Source: Oribacterium sp. oral taxon 102
Lineage (GTDB): Bacteria; Bacillota; Clostridia; Lachnospirales; Lachnospiraceae
Length of the DNA: 64,000 nucleotides
Reading direction: 5' to 3'
NCBI RefSeq assembly: GCF_013394775.1
Contig: NZ_JABXYT010000001.1
Location: 1,378,501 to 1,442,500 of the forward strand
The translations under genes were made by a program, and so were the position numbers. Shown one piece after another: positions 50,292-62,074 of the stretch. The notes beneath the pieces are model-generated. The model had not been told where the DNA came from and did not search any database. It saw only the letters and a program-made list of their open reading frames with translations. Every line of letters starts with the position of its first letter. The stretch's first letter is position 1.

Positions 50292-51239
50292 ATGGCGAAA
50301 CAAAAACAGGAGATGCAGTTCCGCTACTACGAGATGCCGGAGGACAGCTTCGTACTGGCGCTGACGGGGCAGAGTTGGGTCAGGGCATATGGGGACGGCA
50401 TCGATTGCCTGCATTTTCATAATTATGCGGAGATCGGGGTCTGCCATGAGGGGGAGGGGGAGATGGTCTATGAGGATACGATCCGGCATTTCGAGCCGGG
50501 CTGCCTGACCTTCCTCCCTCCGAATTATCCCCATACCACGAATTCGAAGCCGGGAACGCTGGGCTTCTGGGAGTATCTCTTCGTGGACTGCGAGGGACTG
50601 ATCGAATATATGTTCCCAAGGAGGAAGGCGAGTGCCCGCAGGATGCTGGATCGACTGTACCGGCAGGCATTCTTTTTCTGCCCCGGAGAGGCGGAGGGGC
50701 TCTGGGATAAGGTCTGCCGGGTATTGGAGGAGCAAAAGGAAAAAGGGGAGTATTACCGTCAGGAGACGGACGCGTTATTGTGCCTCATCCTGACGGATAT
50801 TGTGCGTCTGGAGAAGGAGAGCGCCGCCGTGCGTGTCCCTATTCCGGAGGAGGGGATGGAGGACGGAGACCTCGAGCGGCTTCGTCCGGCGCTGCAGAGG
50901 ATACAGGAGCACTATCAGGAGGAGCTGTACATCGGACAGCTCGCACGGCTCTGCGCGCTGTCGGAGACGCACTTTCGCCGTCTCTTTACGGACTGTATGC
51001 ATCTGGGACCGCTCGATTACATCAATTCCGTGCGGATACACAGCGCCTGTGTCCAGCTTCGAAGCAGCAATAAGAGCATCCGATCCGTGGCGTTCGGCTG
51101 CGGCTTCAGCTCGATCTCGACCTTTCAGCGGAATTTCCGGAAATTTGTGGGAATGTCGACGAAGGAATGGCGGGATAAGCCGGAGAACTACGAGTACAAG
51201 CTGAATCAGTACAAAATCAATCGCTATGAGGGCTGGTGA
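50292..51239 (+). CDS. AraC family transcriptional regulator
   Basis: A 315-residue regulator with an N-terminal cupin-like sugar-sensing domain (HFHNYAEIGVCHEGEGEMVYED, FLPPNYPHTT) and a C-terminal double helix-turn-helix (YIGQLARLCALSETHFRRLFTDCMHLGPLDYINSVRI, VAFGCGFSSISTFQRNFRKFVGMS). It starts one base after the alpha-galactosidase stop, so it is translated with the operon it probably activates. Ligand presumably a galactoside. Confidence 0.92.
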   Translation: MAKQKQEMQFRYYEMPEDSFVLALTGQSWVRAYGDGIDCLHFHNYAEIGVCHEGEGEMVYEDTIRHFEPGCLTFLPPNYPHTTNSKPGTLGFWEYLFVDCEGLIEYMFPRRKASARRMLDRLYRQAFFFCPGEAEGLWDKVCRVLEEQKEKGEYYRQETDALLCLILTDIVRLEKESAAVRVPIPEEGMEDGDLERLRPALQRIQEHYQEELYIGQLARLCALSETHFRRLFTDCMHLGPLDYINSVRIHSACVQLRSSNKSIRSVAFGCGFSSISTFQRNFRKFVGMSTKEWRDKPENYEYKLNQYKINRYEGW

Positions 51240-51371
51240 GATCCGCCGGCATTCAGAACCTGATTCGTCTCACAGAATCGAAGCGTCTCTATGCCGCCGC
51301 ATCCTGCTGCGGTCAGGGCAAGAAACGGCTGTCAAAAATTAAAATCAAAAAATAAAAAGGGGAAATGACAC

Positions 51372-52793
51372 ATGGAAACGAAAAAAATCAAGTGGAGCAT
51401 GCTGGCTTTTATGGCGTTCTCCACAGTTTGGGGCTTCGGAAATGTCCTGAACGGCTTTGTTTACTTCAACGGAATTCAGGTTATTTTCAGCTGGATCCTG
51501 ATGTTCGCACTGTACTTCGTGCCTTATGCGCTGATGGTCGGAGAGCTTGGCTCCGCCTTCAAGAGCTCCGGCGGAGGAGTCAGCTCATGGATCCATTCCA
51601 CCACGGGGCCGAAGCTCGCCTACTATGCAGGCTGGACCTACTGGGCGTGTCATATCACCTATATCGCAAGCAAGAGCTCCGGCGGCCTGAAGGCGCTGAG
51701 CTGGGCGATATTCCGGAACGGGGAGACCTACGACACTTTCCCGACGCTTTCGGTACAGCTCGTGACGCTTTTCGTCCTCCTGCTGTTCTGCTGGGTCGCC
51801 TCCCGCGGACTGAATCCGCTGAAGAGGCTCGCGACGCTCGCCGGAACCAGTATGTTCATCATGTCCATCCTCTACATTCTGATGATGTTCGCCGCGCCGG
51901 CACTCAATCCGAACGGCGGCTTCATCTCCATGGATTTCAGTATGAAGAGCCTGCTTCCGCAGTTCAATGTGAAGTATTTCACATCCCTGTCCATCCTGGT
52001 CTTCGCGGTGGGCGGCTGCGAGAAGATCTCTCCTTATGTCAATAAGGTGGAGAATCCGAGCAAGGGCTTCCCGCGCGCGATGATTACGCTCGCCGTCATG
52101 GTCGTGGTCTGTGCGATCCTCGGAACCATTGCGATGGGAATGATGTTTGATCCTGCGGAGATCAATGCCAGCAGGGAGAGTTTCAATTCCTACAATTCCA
52201 ACGGCTCTTATTGGGCGTTCCAGAGACTCGGCGGGTATTATCACCTCGGGAACAGCCTGATGATCCTCTACGCACTCTGCAATGCGGTCGGGCAGCTTTC
52301 CACGCTGGTGATCAGTATCGACGCGCCGCTCCGTATGCTTCTCGACAATGAGGACGCACGGGAGTTCATTCCGAAGGGACTGCTTCGGAAGAATGACTAT
52401 GGCGCGTATATCAACGGAATTCGCATGGTTGCCGTGCTGTCCGGCGCGATCATCCTGATCCAGTCTGTCGTACCGGGCGCCGCTGCGGTGCTGAAGCAGC
52501 TGACCAAGCTGAATTCGGTATGCATGCCGCTCCGGTATCTCTGGGTGTTCTTCGCCTATCTTGCGCTCCGGCGGCAGGAGGATCGCTTCCGGCCGGAATA
52601 CCGCTTCGTCAGAAGCCACGGAGTTGCGATGTTCTTCGGCGCATGGTGCTTCTTCCTGACGGCGGCGAGCTGCATCCTCGGAATGTATGACAGCGATCCC
52701 TTCACCTTCGCGCTGAATGTCGTCACGCCCTGCGTACTGACTGCGCTCGGCATCATTCTGCCGGTGATCGCGAAGCGGGAGAAGACAGCGTGA
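51372..52793 (+). CDS. Amino acid permease, APC superfamily
   Basis: A 473-residue protein with about twelve membrane segments and the APC N-terminal pattern (MLAFMAFSTVWGFGNVLNGF, ALMVGELGSAFKSSGGGVSSWI), resembling the glutamate/GABA antiporter-like branch. Substrate unclear. A 130-base gap from the AraC gene contains an A-rich stretch and the site AAAGGGGAAA before the start; it may be a separate transcript. Its presence in a sugar locus is unexplained. Confidence 0.85.
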   Translation: METKKIKWSMLAFMAFSTVWGFGNVLNGFVYFNGIQVIFSWILMFALYFVPYALMVGELGSAFKSSGGGVSSWIHSTTGPKLAYYAGWTYWACHITYIASKSSGGLKALSWAIFRNGETYDTFPTLSVQLVTLFVLLLFCWVASRGLNPLKRLATLAGTSMFIMSILYILMMFAAPALNPNGGFISMDFSMKSLLPQFNVKYFTSLSILVFAVGGCEKISPYVNKVENPSKGFPRAMITLAVMVVVCAILGTIAMGMMFDPAEINASRESFNSYNSNGSYWAFQRLGGYYHLGNSLMILYALCNAVGQLSTLVISIDAPLRMLLDNEDAREFIPKGLLRKNDYGAYINGIRMVAVLSGAIILIQSVVPGAAAVLKQLTKLNSVCMPLRYLWVFFAYLALRRQEDRFRPEYRFVRSHGVAMFFGAWCFFLTAASCILGMYDSDPFTFALNVVTPCVLTALGIILPVIAKREKTA

Positions 52794-52865
52794 GGATACG
52801 CCGGGACGCACGGAACGGAAATCGACAGACAGAGAAGCTGTGAGACAAAAATCGGATAGGATAGA

Positions 52866-52910
52866 AGAGAGAAGGCTGCGGGATTCGCGGTCTTTTCTCT
52901 TTTCTCATTT
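52866..52910 (+). terminator. Terminator after the amino acid permease
   Basis: Fifteen-base arms 52866-52880 and 52886-52900 pair completely with three wobbles around GGATT; TTTCTCATTTTT follows. Confidence 0.85.
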
Positions 52911-52971
52911 TTCGTAACAGTTCAGCCAAAGGGAGCTCTGTGGAGGATAGGAGAATGGGAATTTTGCGGGC

Positions 52972-52991
52972 GAAGTGAAACGTATCACTTC
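52972..52991. promoter_or_regulatory. LacI-type operator candidate
   Basis: GAAGTGA and TCACTTC flank AACGTA, giving a 20-bp near-perfect palindrome with a central CG step, the hallmark of LacI-family sites. It ends four bases before the -35 box of the LacI gene. Confidence 0.7.
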
Positions 52992-52994
52992 ATC

Positions 52995-53023
52995 TTGTAA
53001 AAGGAAAGCGCGGATAGTATGAT
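52995..53023 (+). promoter_or_regulatory. Promoter of the LacI-family gene
   Basis: TTGTAA (52995-53000), 17-base spacer and TATGAT (53018-53023). Confidence 0.65.
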
Positions 53024-53118
53024 GAGAGGGAGCATTCCGCTTCGCGGATTCTATGGATGATACAGCGGAATGCCTGCGGAGGAAAATGCCGCAGGACAGC
53101 GGCAGGAGCGGGGGCTAT

Positions 53119-54174
53119 ATGATTACGATAAAAGAGATCGCACAGCGCTGTGAGGTTTCCACGGCGACGGTATCCTATATCCTGAGCGGAAAAAGCGGCA
53201 AGGCATCCGAGAAAACCCGGGAGAGAGTGCTCAGGGTAGCGCGGGAGCTGGATTATGTGCCGAATGCTGCGGCGCAGCATCTGAAAAGCAAGCGGACGCG
53301 GAGCATCGGCGTCATTGTCGAGGATATGACGATTTTCAGCATTCCGGAAATCGTGGATGGCATCACGGATTACTGTGAGCAGCAGGACTATCAGATTCTT
53401 TTATTGAATCTTCGTCTTTTTAAGAAATTCAATGACAGCTACTATTACAAAACGGATTATTTCGAGCGGGTTCGGGGAGAGATTCGGAAGCTGATGAATA
53501 AGCAGGTGGAGGCGGTGATCTATGTTTCTGCACATGAGAGGATACTGCGCTGCATTCCGGAGGATCTCTCCATTCCGGCGGTCATGACCTACGGCTATAC
53601 GAAGAGCAGCCGTGTTCCATCTGTGGTGGTGGACGATGTGCAGGGCAGCTATATGATTACGAAAAGGCTGCTGGACAGCGGGCATCGCCGGATCGGCGTC
53701 ATCACCGGAAAACCGGACAGTCTGCATACGCAGGCCAGACAGATGGGCTTCCAGAAGGCGCTGTACGAGAGCTTCGTGCCCTTTCATCCGGAGGATATCC
53801 GGAATGGAGACTGGGAACGGCATTCCGGATATGCACAGACAGATCTCCTCCTCTCCAACGGTGTGACGGCGATCTTCTGCATGAACGATCTGATGGCAGG
53901 CGGTGTTTATGACAGGTTGGAGGAGCTGGGAATGCAGGTCGGACGGGACGTCTCTCTTGCAGGCTATGATGACCGTATGCTCTCCGCATATTACCAGCCG
54001 GGACTTACAACGGTACGCCTCCCGCTGCATGATATCGGCTATGAGGCGAGCCGCCTGATTCTGGATATGCTGGAAAATAAAAGGAGCTGGGAGGAGCCGT
54101 ATGTCCTCTCGGTTCCCTGCGAGCTGGTGGAGCGCGCCTCGGTCTGTTCGTATAGAGAGCAGGACGGAAAATAG
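53119..54174 (+). CDS. LacI family transcriptional regulator
   Basis: A 351-residue repressor with N-terminal helix-turn-helix and hinge (TIKEIAQRCEVSTATVSYILSG, PNAAAQHLKSKRTRSIGVI) followed by a periplasmic-binding-like effector domain (HRRIGVITGKPDS, AIFCMNDLMAGGVYDRLEELG, LTTVRLPLHDIG). The ATG at 53119 is preferred over 53053 because the helix-turn-helix starts there and GGAGCGGGGG precedes it. Stands upstream of the second ABC importer and a GH51 gene, so it probably controls arabinoside use and its own promoter. Confidence 0.92.
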   Translation: MITIKEIAQRCEVSTATVSYILSGKSGKASEKTRERVLRVARELDYVPNAAAQHLKSKRTRSIGVIVEDMTIFSIPEIVDGITDYCEQQDYQILLLNLRLFKKFNDSYYYKTDYFERVRGEIRKLMNKQVEAVIYVSAHERILRCIPEDLSIPAVMTYGYTKSSRVPSVVVDDVQGSYMITKRLLDSGHRRIGVITGKPDSLHTQARQMGFQKALYESFVPFHPEDIRNGDWERHSGYAQTDLLLSNGVTAIFCMNDLMAGGVYDRLEELGMQVGRDVSLAGYDDRMLSAYYQPGLTTVRLPLHDIGYEASRLILDMLENKRSWEEPYVLSVPCELVERASVCSYREQDGK

Positions 54175-54186
54175 ATGAAGGAGCGG

Positions 54187-54213
54187 GCAGGGCGGCAGGA
54201 TGCCCTGCTTTTT
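54187..54213 (+). terminator. Terminator after the LacI-family gene
   Basis: GCAGGGC (54187-54193) and GCCCTGC (54202-54208) followed by T5. Confidence 0.85.
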
Positions 54214-54311
54214 GCTTGCATACGTTTTTTGAATCCCTCATATCTATAAAATATGCACAAAGTTAACCGTTTAGTTTTTTCGAAAAAATGTATTTAATAA
54301 CGGATTTATGC

Positions 54312-54339
54312 TTGTAATTTTAGAAAAATAACGTATAAT
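54312..54339 (+). promoter_or_regulatory. Promoter of the arabinoside ABC operon
   Basis: TTGTAA (54312-54317), 16-base A-rich spacer and perfect TATAAT (54334-54339), about 100 bases before the binding-protein start. TTAACCGTTTAG at 54263-54274, upstream, has the central CG of a LacI-type site but is only a partial palindrome. Confidence 0.7.
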
Positions 54340-54440
54340 ATGAGAAAAATAAAGTATTTTCATGGGAAAAGATGATGATTTTACGGAAAATGCTTTAAAA
54401 CAAGATAGCGAAAGGCTAAACGATTCACAAAGGAGGAAGG

Positions 54441-55814
54441 ATGAAAAAGACAGCGATTTCAGCGCTGCTCTGTATGGCGCTTACGGCAGGACTGCTGGGC
54501 GGCTGCGGGGCATCCGGCGCGGCAGGCAGTACAGAGAGCAGCACGGCAAAGAGCGAGGCAGGCGGGAAGACCGTAATGGAGGTCGAGGGGGAGAACGTGA
54601 CGACCCTGGCCGTATGGACCTTCATTGAAATGCACCAAAAGTTCTATACGACGATGGCAGAAAAGTGGAACGAGGCACATCCGGACAGGAAGGTGAAGCT
54701 GGAGCTTTCCAATATGCAGTATGACGATATGCACAACAAGCTCTCTCTGGCGCTGGAATCCGGACAGGGCGCGCCGGATATCGCGGATATTGAACTGGGG
54801 AAGTTTCCGTCCTTCACGGCGGAGAAGGATATCAAGCTGATGGATCTCAGCGCTGTGATCGCACCCTACAGGGACAATGTGGTCAGCTCCCGCCTCGACA
54901 TCTATTCCAAGGACGGGAAATACTACGGGCTTCCAACACATGTGGGCACGGAGGTCGCCTTCTATAATACCGAGGCACTGGAGAGCGCCGGGATTGACTA
55001 CAGTACGATCAAGACATGGGAGGATTTCCGGGCAGCAGGGGTCAAATACCATGAGGCAAGCGGAAAGGAATTCGCCTGCGCGGAGACGACGGCGATGTGG
55101 ATGGTCAATCTGATGCTGGCACAGAAGGGCGGGGACTATCTCGATGCCTCCGGGAAGCTGGCAGTCAATAATGAGAAGGTGGCAGAGGTGCTCCGTTATA
55201 TCAAGGCGATGCAGGAGGACGGAGCACTCAGCACCGTTCCGGGCGGACAGCCGGACAATGAGGAGGCCTACCCGTATTACAATGACGGCAGCTATGCGGT
55301 GCAGATCATGCCGTTCTGGCAGACCTCCCGCTTCCTGAACTACCTGAAGGATCTGGACGGCAAGGTGGCGATCGCGCCGGTTCCGCGCTTCGGAGCGGAG
55401 GATGCGACGTGGACGATCGGCGGGGGCGGAACCGGCACCGCAGTTATCGCGGGCAGCGCCAATGCGGAGCTCGCAGCAGAGGTGATGGCATACATTAAGC
55501 TCTCTCCGGAGGCAAATGAGGAGATCTGGAGGGTGCTGGGCTTCGATCCGGTCAATACCTCCGTCTGGACGGATACCGCGCTGACAGAGGATCCGGAGAA
55601 CCAGTATGTGAAGTTTTTTAAGACGAAGCCCTTCGCGCCGCTTCTGGAAATGCAGGAGGAGATCGGCTCGCTGAAGAGCCTTCAGGACAGCAAGGCGCCG
55701 TCTATCAACAATATCTTCTGTACGCAGGTGCTGACCAATATTTTCGACAGCGGTGCGGACATCCGGCAGGAGCTGGACAGCGCGCAGGAGCAGCTCGAAA
55801 ACGAGCTCGGCTGA
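54441..55814 (+). CDS. ABC importer sugar-binding lipoprotein (CUT1), second system
   Basis: A 457-residue solute-binding protein with signal peptide and lipobox LLGGC (Cys22), a Ser/Gly/Glu linker and the family-1 pattern (GAPDIADIELGKFPSF, KYYGLPTHVGTEVAFYNTEAL, EEAYPYYNDGSYAVQIMPFW). AAAGGAGGAAGG precedes the start. It heads an operon with two permeases and a GH51 arabinofuranosidase, so arabinose-containing oligosaccharides are the likely ligand. Similar length to the binding protein at 41369 but only family-level resemblance. Confidence 0.92.
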   Translation: MKKTAISALLCMALTAGLLGGCGASGAAGSTESSTAKSEAGGKTVMEVEGENVTTLAVWTFIEMHQKFYTTMAEKWNEAHPDRKVKLELSNMQYDDMHNKLSLALESGQGAPDIADIELGKFPSFTAEKDIKLMDLSAVIAPYRDNVVSSRLDIYSKDGKYYGLPTHVGTEVAFYNTEALESAGIDYSTIKTWEDFRAAGVKYHEASGKEFACAETTAMWMVNLMLAQKGGDYLDASGKLAVNNEKVAEVLRYIKAMQEDGALSTVPGGQPDNEEAYPYYNDGSYAVQIMPFWQTSRFLNYLKDLDGKVAIAPVPRFGAEDATWTIGGGGTGTAVIAGSANAELAAEVMAYIKLSPEANEEIWRVLGFDPVNTSVWTDTALTEDPENQYVKFFKTKPFAPLLEMQEEIGSLKSLQDSKAPSINNIFCTQVLTNIFDSGADIRQELDSAQEQLENELG

Positions 55815-55874
55815 GCAAGACAGGTCTGCCCTCCGGCTTCTGCCGGGGGCAGAAAAGACAAAGGATGGTGGAAG

Positions 55875-56758
55875 GTGAGAAAGATACTGAATTCCAGAAA
55901 GGCGGCGCCCTATGTATTTATCCTTCCGTTTGTGCTGACGGTTCTGCTGTTCTGGGTCGGCCCGGTCGTGAATGGGGTTCTGCTGAGCTTTCAGGACGTG
56001 ATGAAGGATGAATGGGTAGGGCTCCACAACTACCAGAGGATGCTGACGGACCGGATCTTCTATAAGGCGATCTGGAACAGTGTGAAGTATATGGCGGGGA
56101 CGCTGCTTCTCCTGATTCCGTTCCCGCTCCTTTTCGCGGCGCTGCTGAATTCGAAGCTGATGCGCGGCGCGGATTTCTTTAAGTCGGTATATTTCCTGCC
56201 TGCGCTCACCTCTGTGGTGGTTGCCGGTACGGTTTTCCGGCTGATGTTCGGGGAGTCCGCGCGGGCACTTGCCAATCAGCTGATCGGCTTTCTGGGGATA
56301 TCGCCGATCAAGTGGCTGAAAAATGCGGGAACCGCTTATTTTGCCATGCTTCTGCTTTGCTGCTGGAGATGGACGGGCGTCAATATCCTGTATTTTCTTG
56401 CAGGAATACAGTCAATTCCGCAGGAGCTCTACGAGGCGGCAGAGATTGATGGCAGCAGCCCGTGGCAAAGCTTTCGATATATCACGATTCCGCTGGTGAA
56501 GCCGACTGCCATCTACGTGCTGACGATCAGCATTTACGCAGGGCTGTCCATGTTTCTGGAGAGCTTCATGCTCTGGAAGGGAAATAATTCTCCGAACAAC
56601 ATCGGGCTCACGATCGTGGGCTATCTCTACCGGCAGGGGATCGAGAAACGTGCGATGGGCTATGCCTGCGCGGTAGGGATCGTGCTGCTTCTCATGGTTA
56701 TGCTGGTGAATATGGTGCAGCTTCGCCTGACAGGAGCCTTTCGCAAGGAGGCAGAGTG

Positions 56759-56759
<1 letters not shown>
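55875..56759 (+). CDS. Sugar ABC transporter permease, MalF-type, second system
   Basis: A 294-residue six-helix permease starting with GTG; EAA loop EAAEIDGSSPWQSFRYITIPLVKP. AAGGA lies nine bases upstream of the start. The stop codon overlaps the start of the next permease (TGATG). Confidence 0.92.
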
Positions 56760-59256
<2,497 letters not shown>

Positions 59257-59270
59257 TTTTCATGGAAACA

Positions 59271-59315
59271 AAAAGAGAAGGGAGTCCTATGTTCCGACAG
59301 GGCTCTCTTCTCTTT
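59271..59315. terminator. Bidirectional terminator between convergent genes
   Basis: AAGAGAAGGGAGTCCT pairs with AGGGCTCTCTTCTCTT with wobble and one mismatch; flanked by AAAAA on the left and a T-rich run on the right, so it can end transcripts from both sides. Confidence 0.8.
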
Positions 59316-59330
59316 CTTTGGGATATCGCT

Positions 59331-59831
59331 TCATCGCAGCAGCGTGCCGAGCAGTCCGTAGCTCACGACGGACATGATGAGGGAGGCGAGCAGGACGCCC
59401 AGCAGGATGGAGGGTACGACGCGCCTGGGGCTCATCTTCAGGAGACCGGCGACGATAGAGCCGGTCCAGGCTCCGGTGCCGGGGAGGGGGATGCCTACGA
59501 AGAGCGTCAGTCCCCAGAAGCCGTATTTCTCGATGCCTGCTTGATGCCGATCTACCCGCCGCCGGAACCAGAGCGCGAGTCCCCTTGTCAGGGAAAAGCG
59601 CTCCAGCAGCGTCACGATCCGCTCGATGAAGAGCAGCACGAAGGGGATCGGGAGCAGATTTCCGAGGATGCAGATCAGCAGCGCGCGGGGATAGGGGAGT
59701 CCGAGCAGGGAGGCAGCGAGCAGACCGCCCCGAAGCTCGAGGACAGGGAGCAGGGAAATCAGGAATACGATGCACTCTCCGGAAAGAATTCCACTGAGAT
59801 GCCCGGTAAAAAACGTAACAAAAGCTTCCAT
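59331..59831 (-). CDS. Small multidrug export family protein (COG2426)
   Basis: A 166-residue membrane protein with four hydrophobic segments. LLPVLELRGGLLAASLLGLPY and GIPLPGTGAWTGSIVAGLL are the defining motifs of the small multidrug export family, named from limited evidence; the true substrate is unknown. It is convergent with the GH51 gene and divergent from the c-di-AMP operon. No clear ribosome binding site change was needed for the start. Confidence 0.8.
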   Translation of the reverse strand: MEAFVTFFTGHLSGILSGECIVFLISLLPVLELRGGLLAASLLGLPYPRALLICILGNLLPIPFVLLFIERIVTLLERFSLTRGLALWFRRRVDRHQAGIEKYGFWGLTLFVGIPLPGTGAWTGSIVAGLLKMSPRRVVPSILLGVLLASLIMSVVSYGLLGTLLR

Positions 59832-59851
59832 ATTTTCTCTTTTCTGTAAGC

Positions 59852-59880
59852 TTGAATCGATATTTAAGCTATGCTAAACT
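59852..59880 (+). promoter_or_regulatory. Promoter of the cdaA-containing operon
   Basis: TTGAAT (59852-59857), 17-base spacer and TAAACT (59875-59880). An inverted repeat ACAAT-GGAAA-ATTGT lies at 59901-59915 just downstream. Confidence 0.55.
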
Positions 59881-59990
59881 GTAATGAGTTATGTGGAGAT
59901 ACAATGGAAAATTGTAAGGGAAGCGGGCGATCCTGTCAAGACGGGTGGTACGCAGTACGGCTGTGAGGAGATAGCGCGGCGGGAGGAAAT

Positions 59991-60146
59991 ATGATTGATT
60001 TTGAGGAGGAGATCCAGCGCTTCAAGCCGAGCCTGGATGTAGAGGAGATCGAGGATGCGATCGTAAAGACCGATCTCACGGATATGAACGACATTATGAC
60101 GAGGCTGATCGAGGAGGCCTCGAAGAGGGACATAGACGGAAGATGA
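59991..60146 (+). CDS. Small acidic protein, 51 residues, first gene of the cdaA operon
   Basis: Starts MIDFEEEIQRFKPSLDVEEI and ends SKRDIDGR. GGGAGGAAAT precedes the ATG. It is strongly acidic and predicted helical, with no membrane segment. The stop overlaps the start of the TPR gene (ATGA), which together with the good ribosome binding site supports a real gene. No family recognised; an adaptor for the following membrane protein is only a guess. Confidence 0.7.
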   Translation: MIDFEEEIQRFKPSLDVEEIEDAIVKTDLTDMNDIMTRLIEEASKRDIDGR

Positions 60147-61444
60147 AGTATGACATCATGCTCGAGAGAATCGCGAACTGCTACTATAATATGGGACTGG
60201 AGCGTGCCCGTCTCCGGGATCTGAGCGGTGCGGCGGGGCTTCTGAAGCGTGCATTGCAGTTCGACAAGTACCAGAAGGACGCGAGGAATCTGCTCGGGCT
60301 GATTTTCTTTGAATGCGGGGAGGTGGCGGACGCGCTGGTGCAGTGGGTCATCAGTATGAATCTGCTGCCGGAGGACAATATCGCGGATTATTATCTGGAT
60401 GAGGTCCAGCGGAAACCGGCGATCCTGCATATCTGCTCAGAGAATGTGAAGCGTTATAATCAGGCGTTGGACTATGCGCAGAACAACAATGAAGACCTCG
60501 CGATGATGCAGCTTAATCAGGTGATAGAGGACAGCCCGAACTATGTGAAGGCGTATATTCTGGAAGCGCTGCTCTATATGAAGCATGAAAACTGGGTCAA
60601 GGCGGGACGATGCCTGTACCGTGTGCTGAAGATCGACCGGAACAATCCGAAGGCGCTGGTGCTGATGGATGAGGTCAAGAAGCGAACCGGACGCGCGGAG
60701 GTCGAGCAGAGCCGGCTTCGGAATGTATTCTCCCACCGGAGGATGACGGAGGACGACGTATTGATTCCGCAGGAGGTACGGCAGCTGTCCCCATGGGCTG
60801 TTGTTGCCTGCATCCTGATCGGTATGACGCTGGCACTGCTCTTCTTCTATCTGCTGCTGCTTCCGGCGCGCCTGAAGGCGTTGAATGGAAAGAACAATCA
60901 GGAGCTGATCCTTTATACGGAGAAGCTGGATGCGGCGAACCGGCAGCTCACGGAGCTGCAGAGCAAGAATGCAGAGCTGCAGTCGCAGTACGACACGGTT
61001 CAGAACCAGCTTACGCAGTATGAGAGCGGCAATGCCGGCTTCAAGTCCCAGTATGAGACTCTGACAGAGATTTCTGCGAGATATCAGGCGGGGGATATGC
61101 TGGGGGCGGCGAAGCTGTATGCCTCGCTGAATGCGTCGGAAATCACCGACGAGAGCCTGCTTAATATGTACAACGAAGTCAAGTCCTATATGGAGGGAAG
61201 TGCCTACCGGACGCTGGCGGAGGCGGGAACTGCAGCATGGAACAGCGGCAGCTTCGATCAGGCGGTGGAGTATTATACCCAGAGTCTCGCGCTTCGGGAG
61301 GAGGCGGAGAATATGTTCCTGCTGGCACGGCTGTACCAGAGCCGCGGAGAGACAGAGCAGGCGAATGCGCTATTTGACCGTATCGTCGGAGAGCATCCGG
61401 ATACGCCGTATGCGGAAAGAGCGAGACAGGCGAGAGGTTACTGA
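60143..61444 (+). CDS. TPR repeat membrane protein
   Basis: A 433-residue protein with N-terminal tetratricopeptide repeats (about residues 5-190, for example AAGLLKRALQFDKYQKDARNLLG), one membrane helix at about residues 214-237 (WAVVACILIGMTLALLFFYLLLL), an extracytoplasmic coiled coil (KNNQELILYTEKLDAANRQL to TQYES) and C-terminal TPR-like repeats (SFDQAVEYYTQSLALREEAEN). TPRs on both sides of the membrane suggest a scaffold. Function unknown; co-transcribed with cdaA. Confidence 0.8.
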   Translation: MKYDIMLERIANCYYNMGLERARLRDLSGAAGLLKRALQFDKYQKDARNLLGLIFFECGEVADALVQWVISMNLLPEDNIADYYLDEVQRKPAILHICSENVKRYNQALDYAQNNNEDLAMMQLNQVIEDSPNYVKAYILEALLYMKHENWVKAGRCLYRVLKIDRNNPKALVLMDEVKKRTGRAEVEQSRLRNVFSHRRMTEDDVLIPQEVRQLSPWAVVACILIGMTLALLFFYLLLLPARLKALNGKNNQELILYTEKLDAANRQLTELQSKNAELQSQYDTVQNQLTQYESGNAGFKSQYETLTEISARYQAGDMLGAAKLYASLNASEITDESLLNMYNEVKSYMEGSAYRTLAEAGTAAWNSGSFDQAVEYYTQSLALREEAENMFLLARLYQSRGETEQANALFDRIVGEHPDTPYAERARQARGY

Positions 61445-61471
61445 CATCGCAGGCAGAAAGGGAGAGCGGAT

Positions 61472-62074
61472 TTGGATATTGAGAAGGTCCATATTATGAC
61501 AAAGCTTGCTATCTTCGAGAAGAGGGAGGGCAGGGATATCATGGAGGTCAGCCGTTTCTTCAAGGGGGATTATGTGGCGGCACGGATCTTCAAGGCGATC
61601 CTGCATTACAGCCTCTGCTTCCTGCTCGTCACGATGCTTGCGGTGCTGATCCAGCTGGAGACGATCCTTCTGAATCTGAATTTTCGCTTTTTGGGGGATG
61701 CAGCGAGGCTCGTTTCTCTGCTCTATCTGATCGGTCTGCTGCTTACGATCGTCGTGTCCGGCTTCGGCGCGGGCGCGCGGTATGACCGCGCCGAAGCGCT
61801 GGGCGAACGCTACATCGAGAAGCTGGAGAGCCTGCTCTCCTATGAGCAGGCAGGCCGCGCCGTGCGCTATGCGAGAGAGGAAGCGTCGAGCTATATGCGG
61901 GAACACCTCCAAGGCATGGAGAACGGGAGGCAGCAGCCTGCGCCGGAGGAGGAAGAGCAGCCTGCGGAGGATTGGTTGGATTCGGAGGACGAGACAGAGG
62001 AGGACTGGCTGGACGAGCCGGAGATCGATGTATTGAATATTATGCAGAGGGGGAACAAGCATGCAGTTCACTGA
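61472..62074 (+). CDS. Uncharacterised two-helix membrane protein in the cdaA operon
   Basis: A 200-residue protein with two membrane segments (about residues 44-62 and 79-98) and a long acidic C-terminal tail (PAPEEEEQPAEDWLDSEDE onward). It probably starts with TTG at 61472, seven bases after AAAGGGAGAG; ATG 61496 is the alternative. Its end overlaps the next gene by 14 bases. No recognised family. Confidence 0.7.
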   Translation: MDIEKVHIMTKLAIFEKREGRDIMEVSRFFKGDYVAARIFKAILHYSLCFLLVTMLAVLIQLETILLNLNFRFLGDAARLVSLLYLIGLLLTIVVSGFGAGARYDRAEALGERYIEKLESLLSYEQAGRAVRYAREEASSYMREHLQGMENGRQQPAPEEEEQPAEDWLDSEDETEEDWLDEPEIDVLNIMQRGNKHAVH

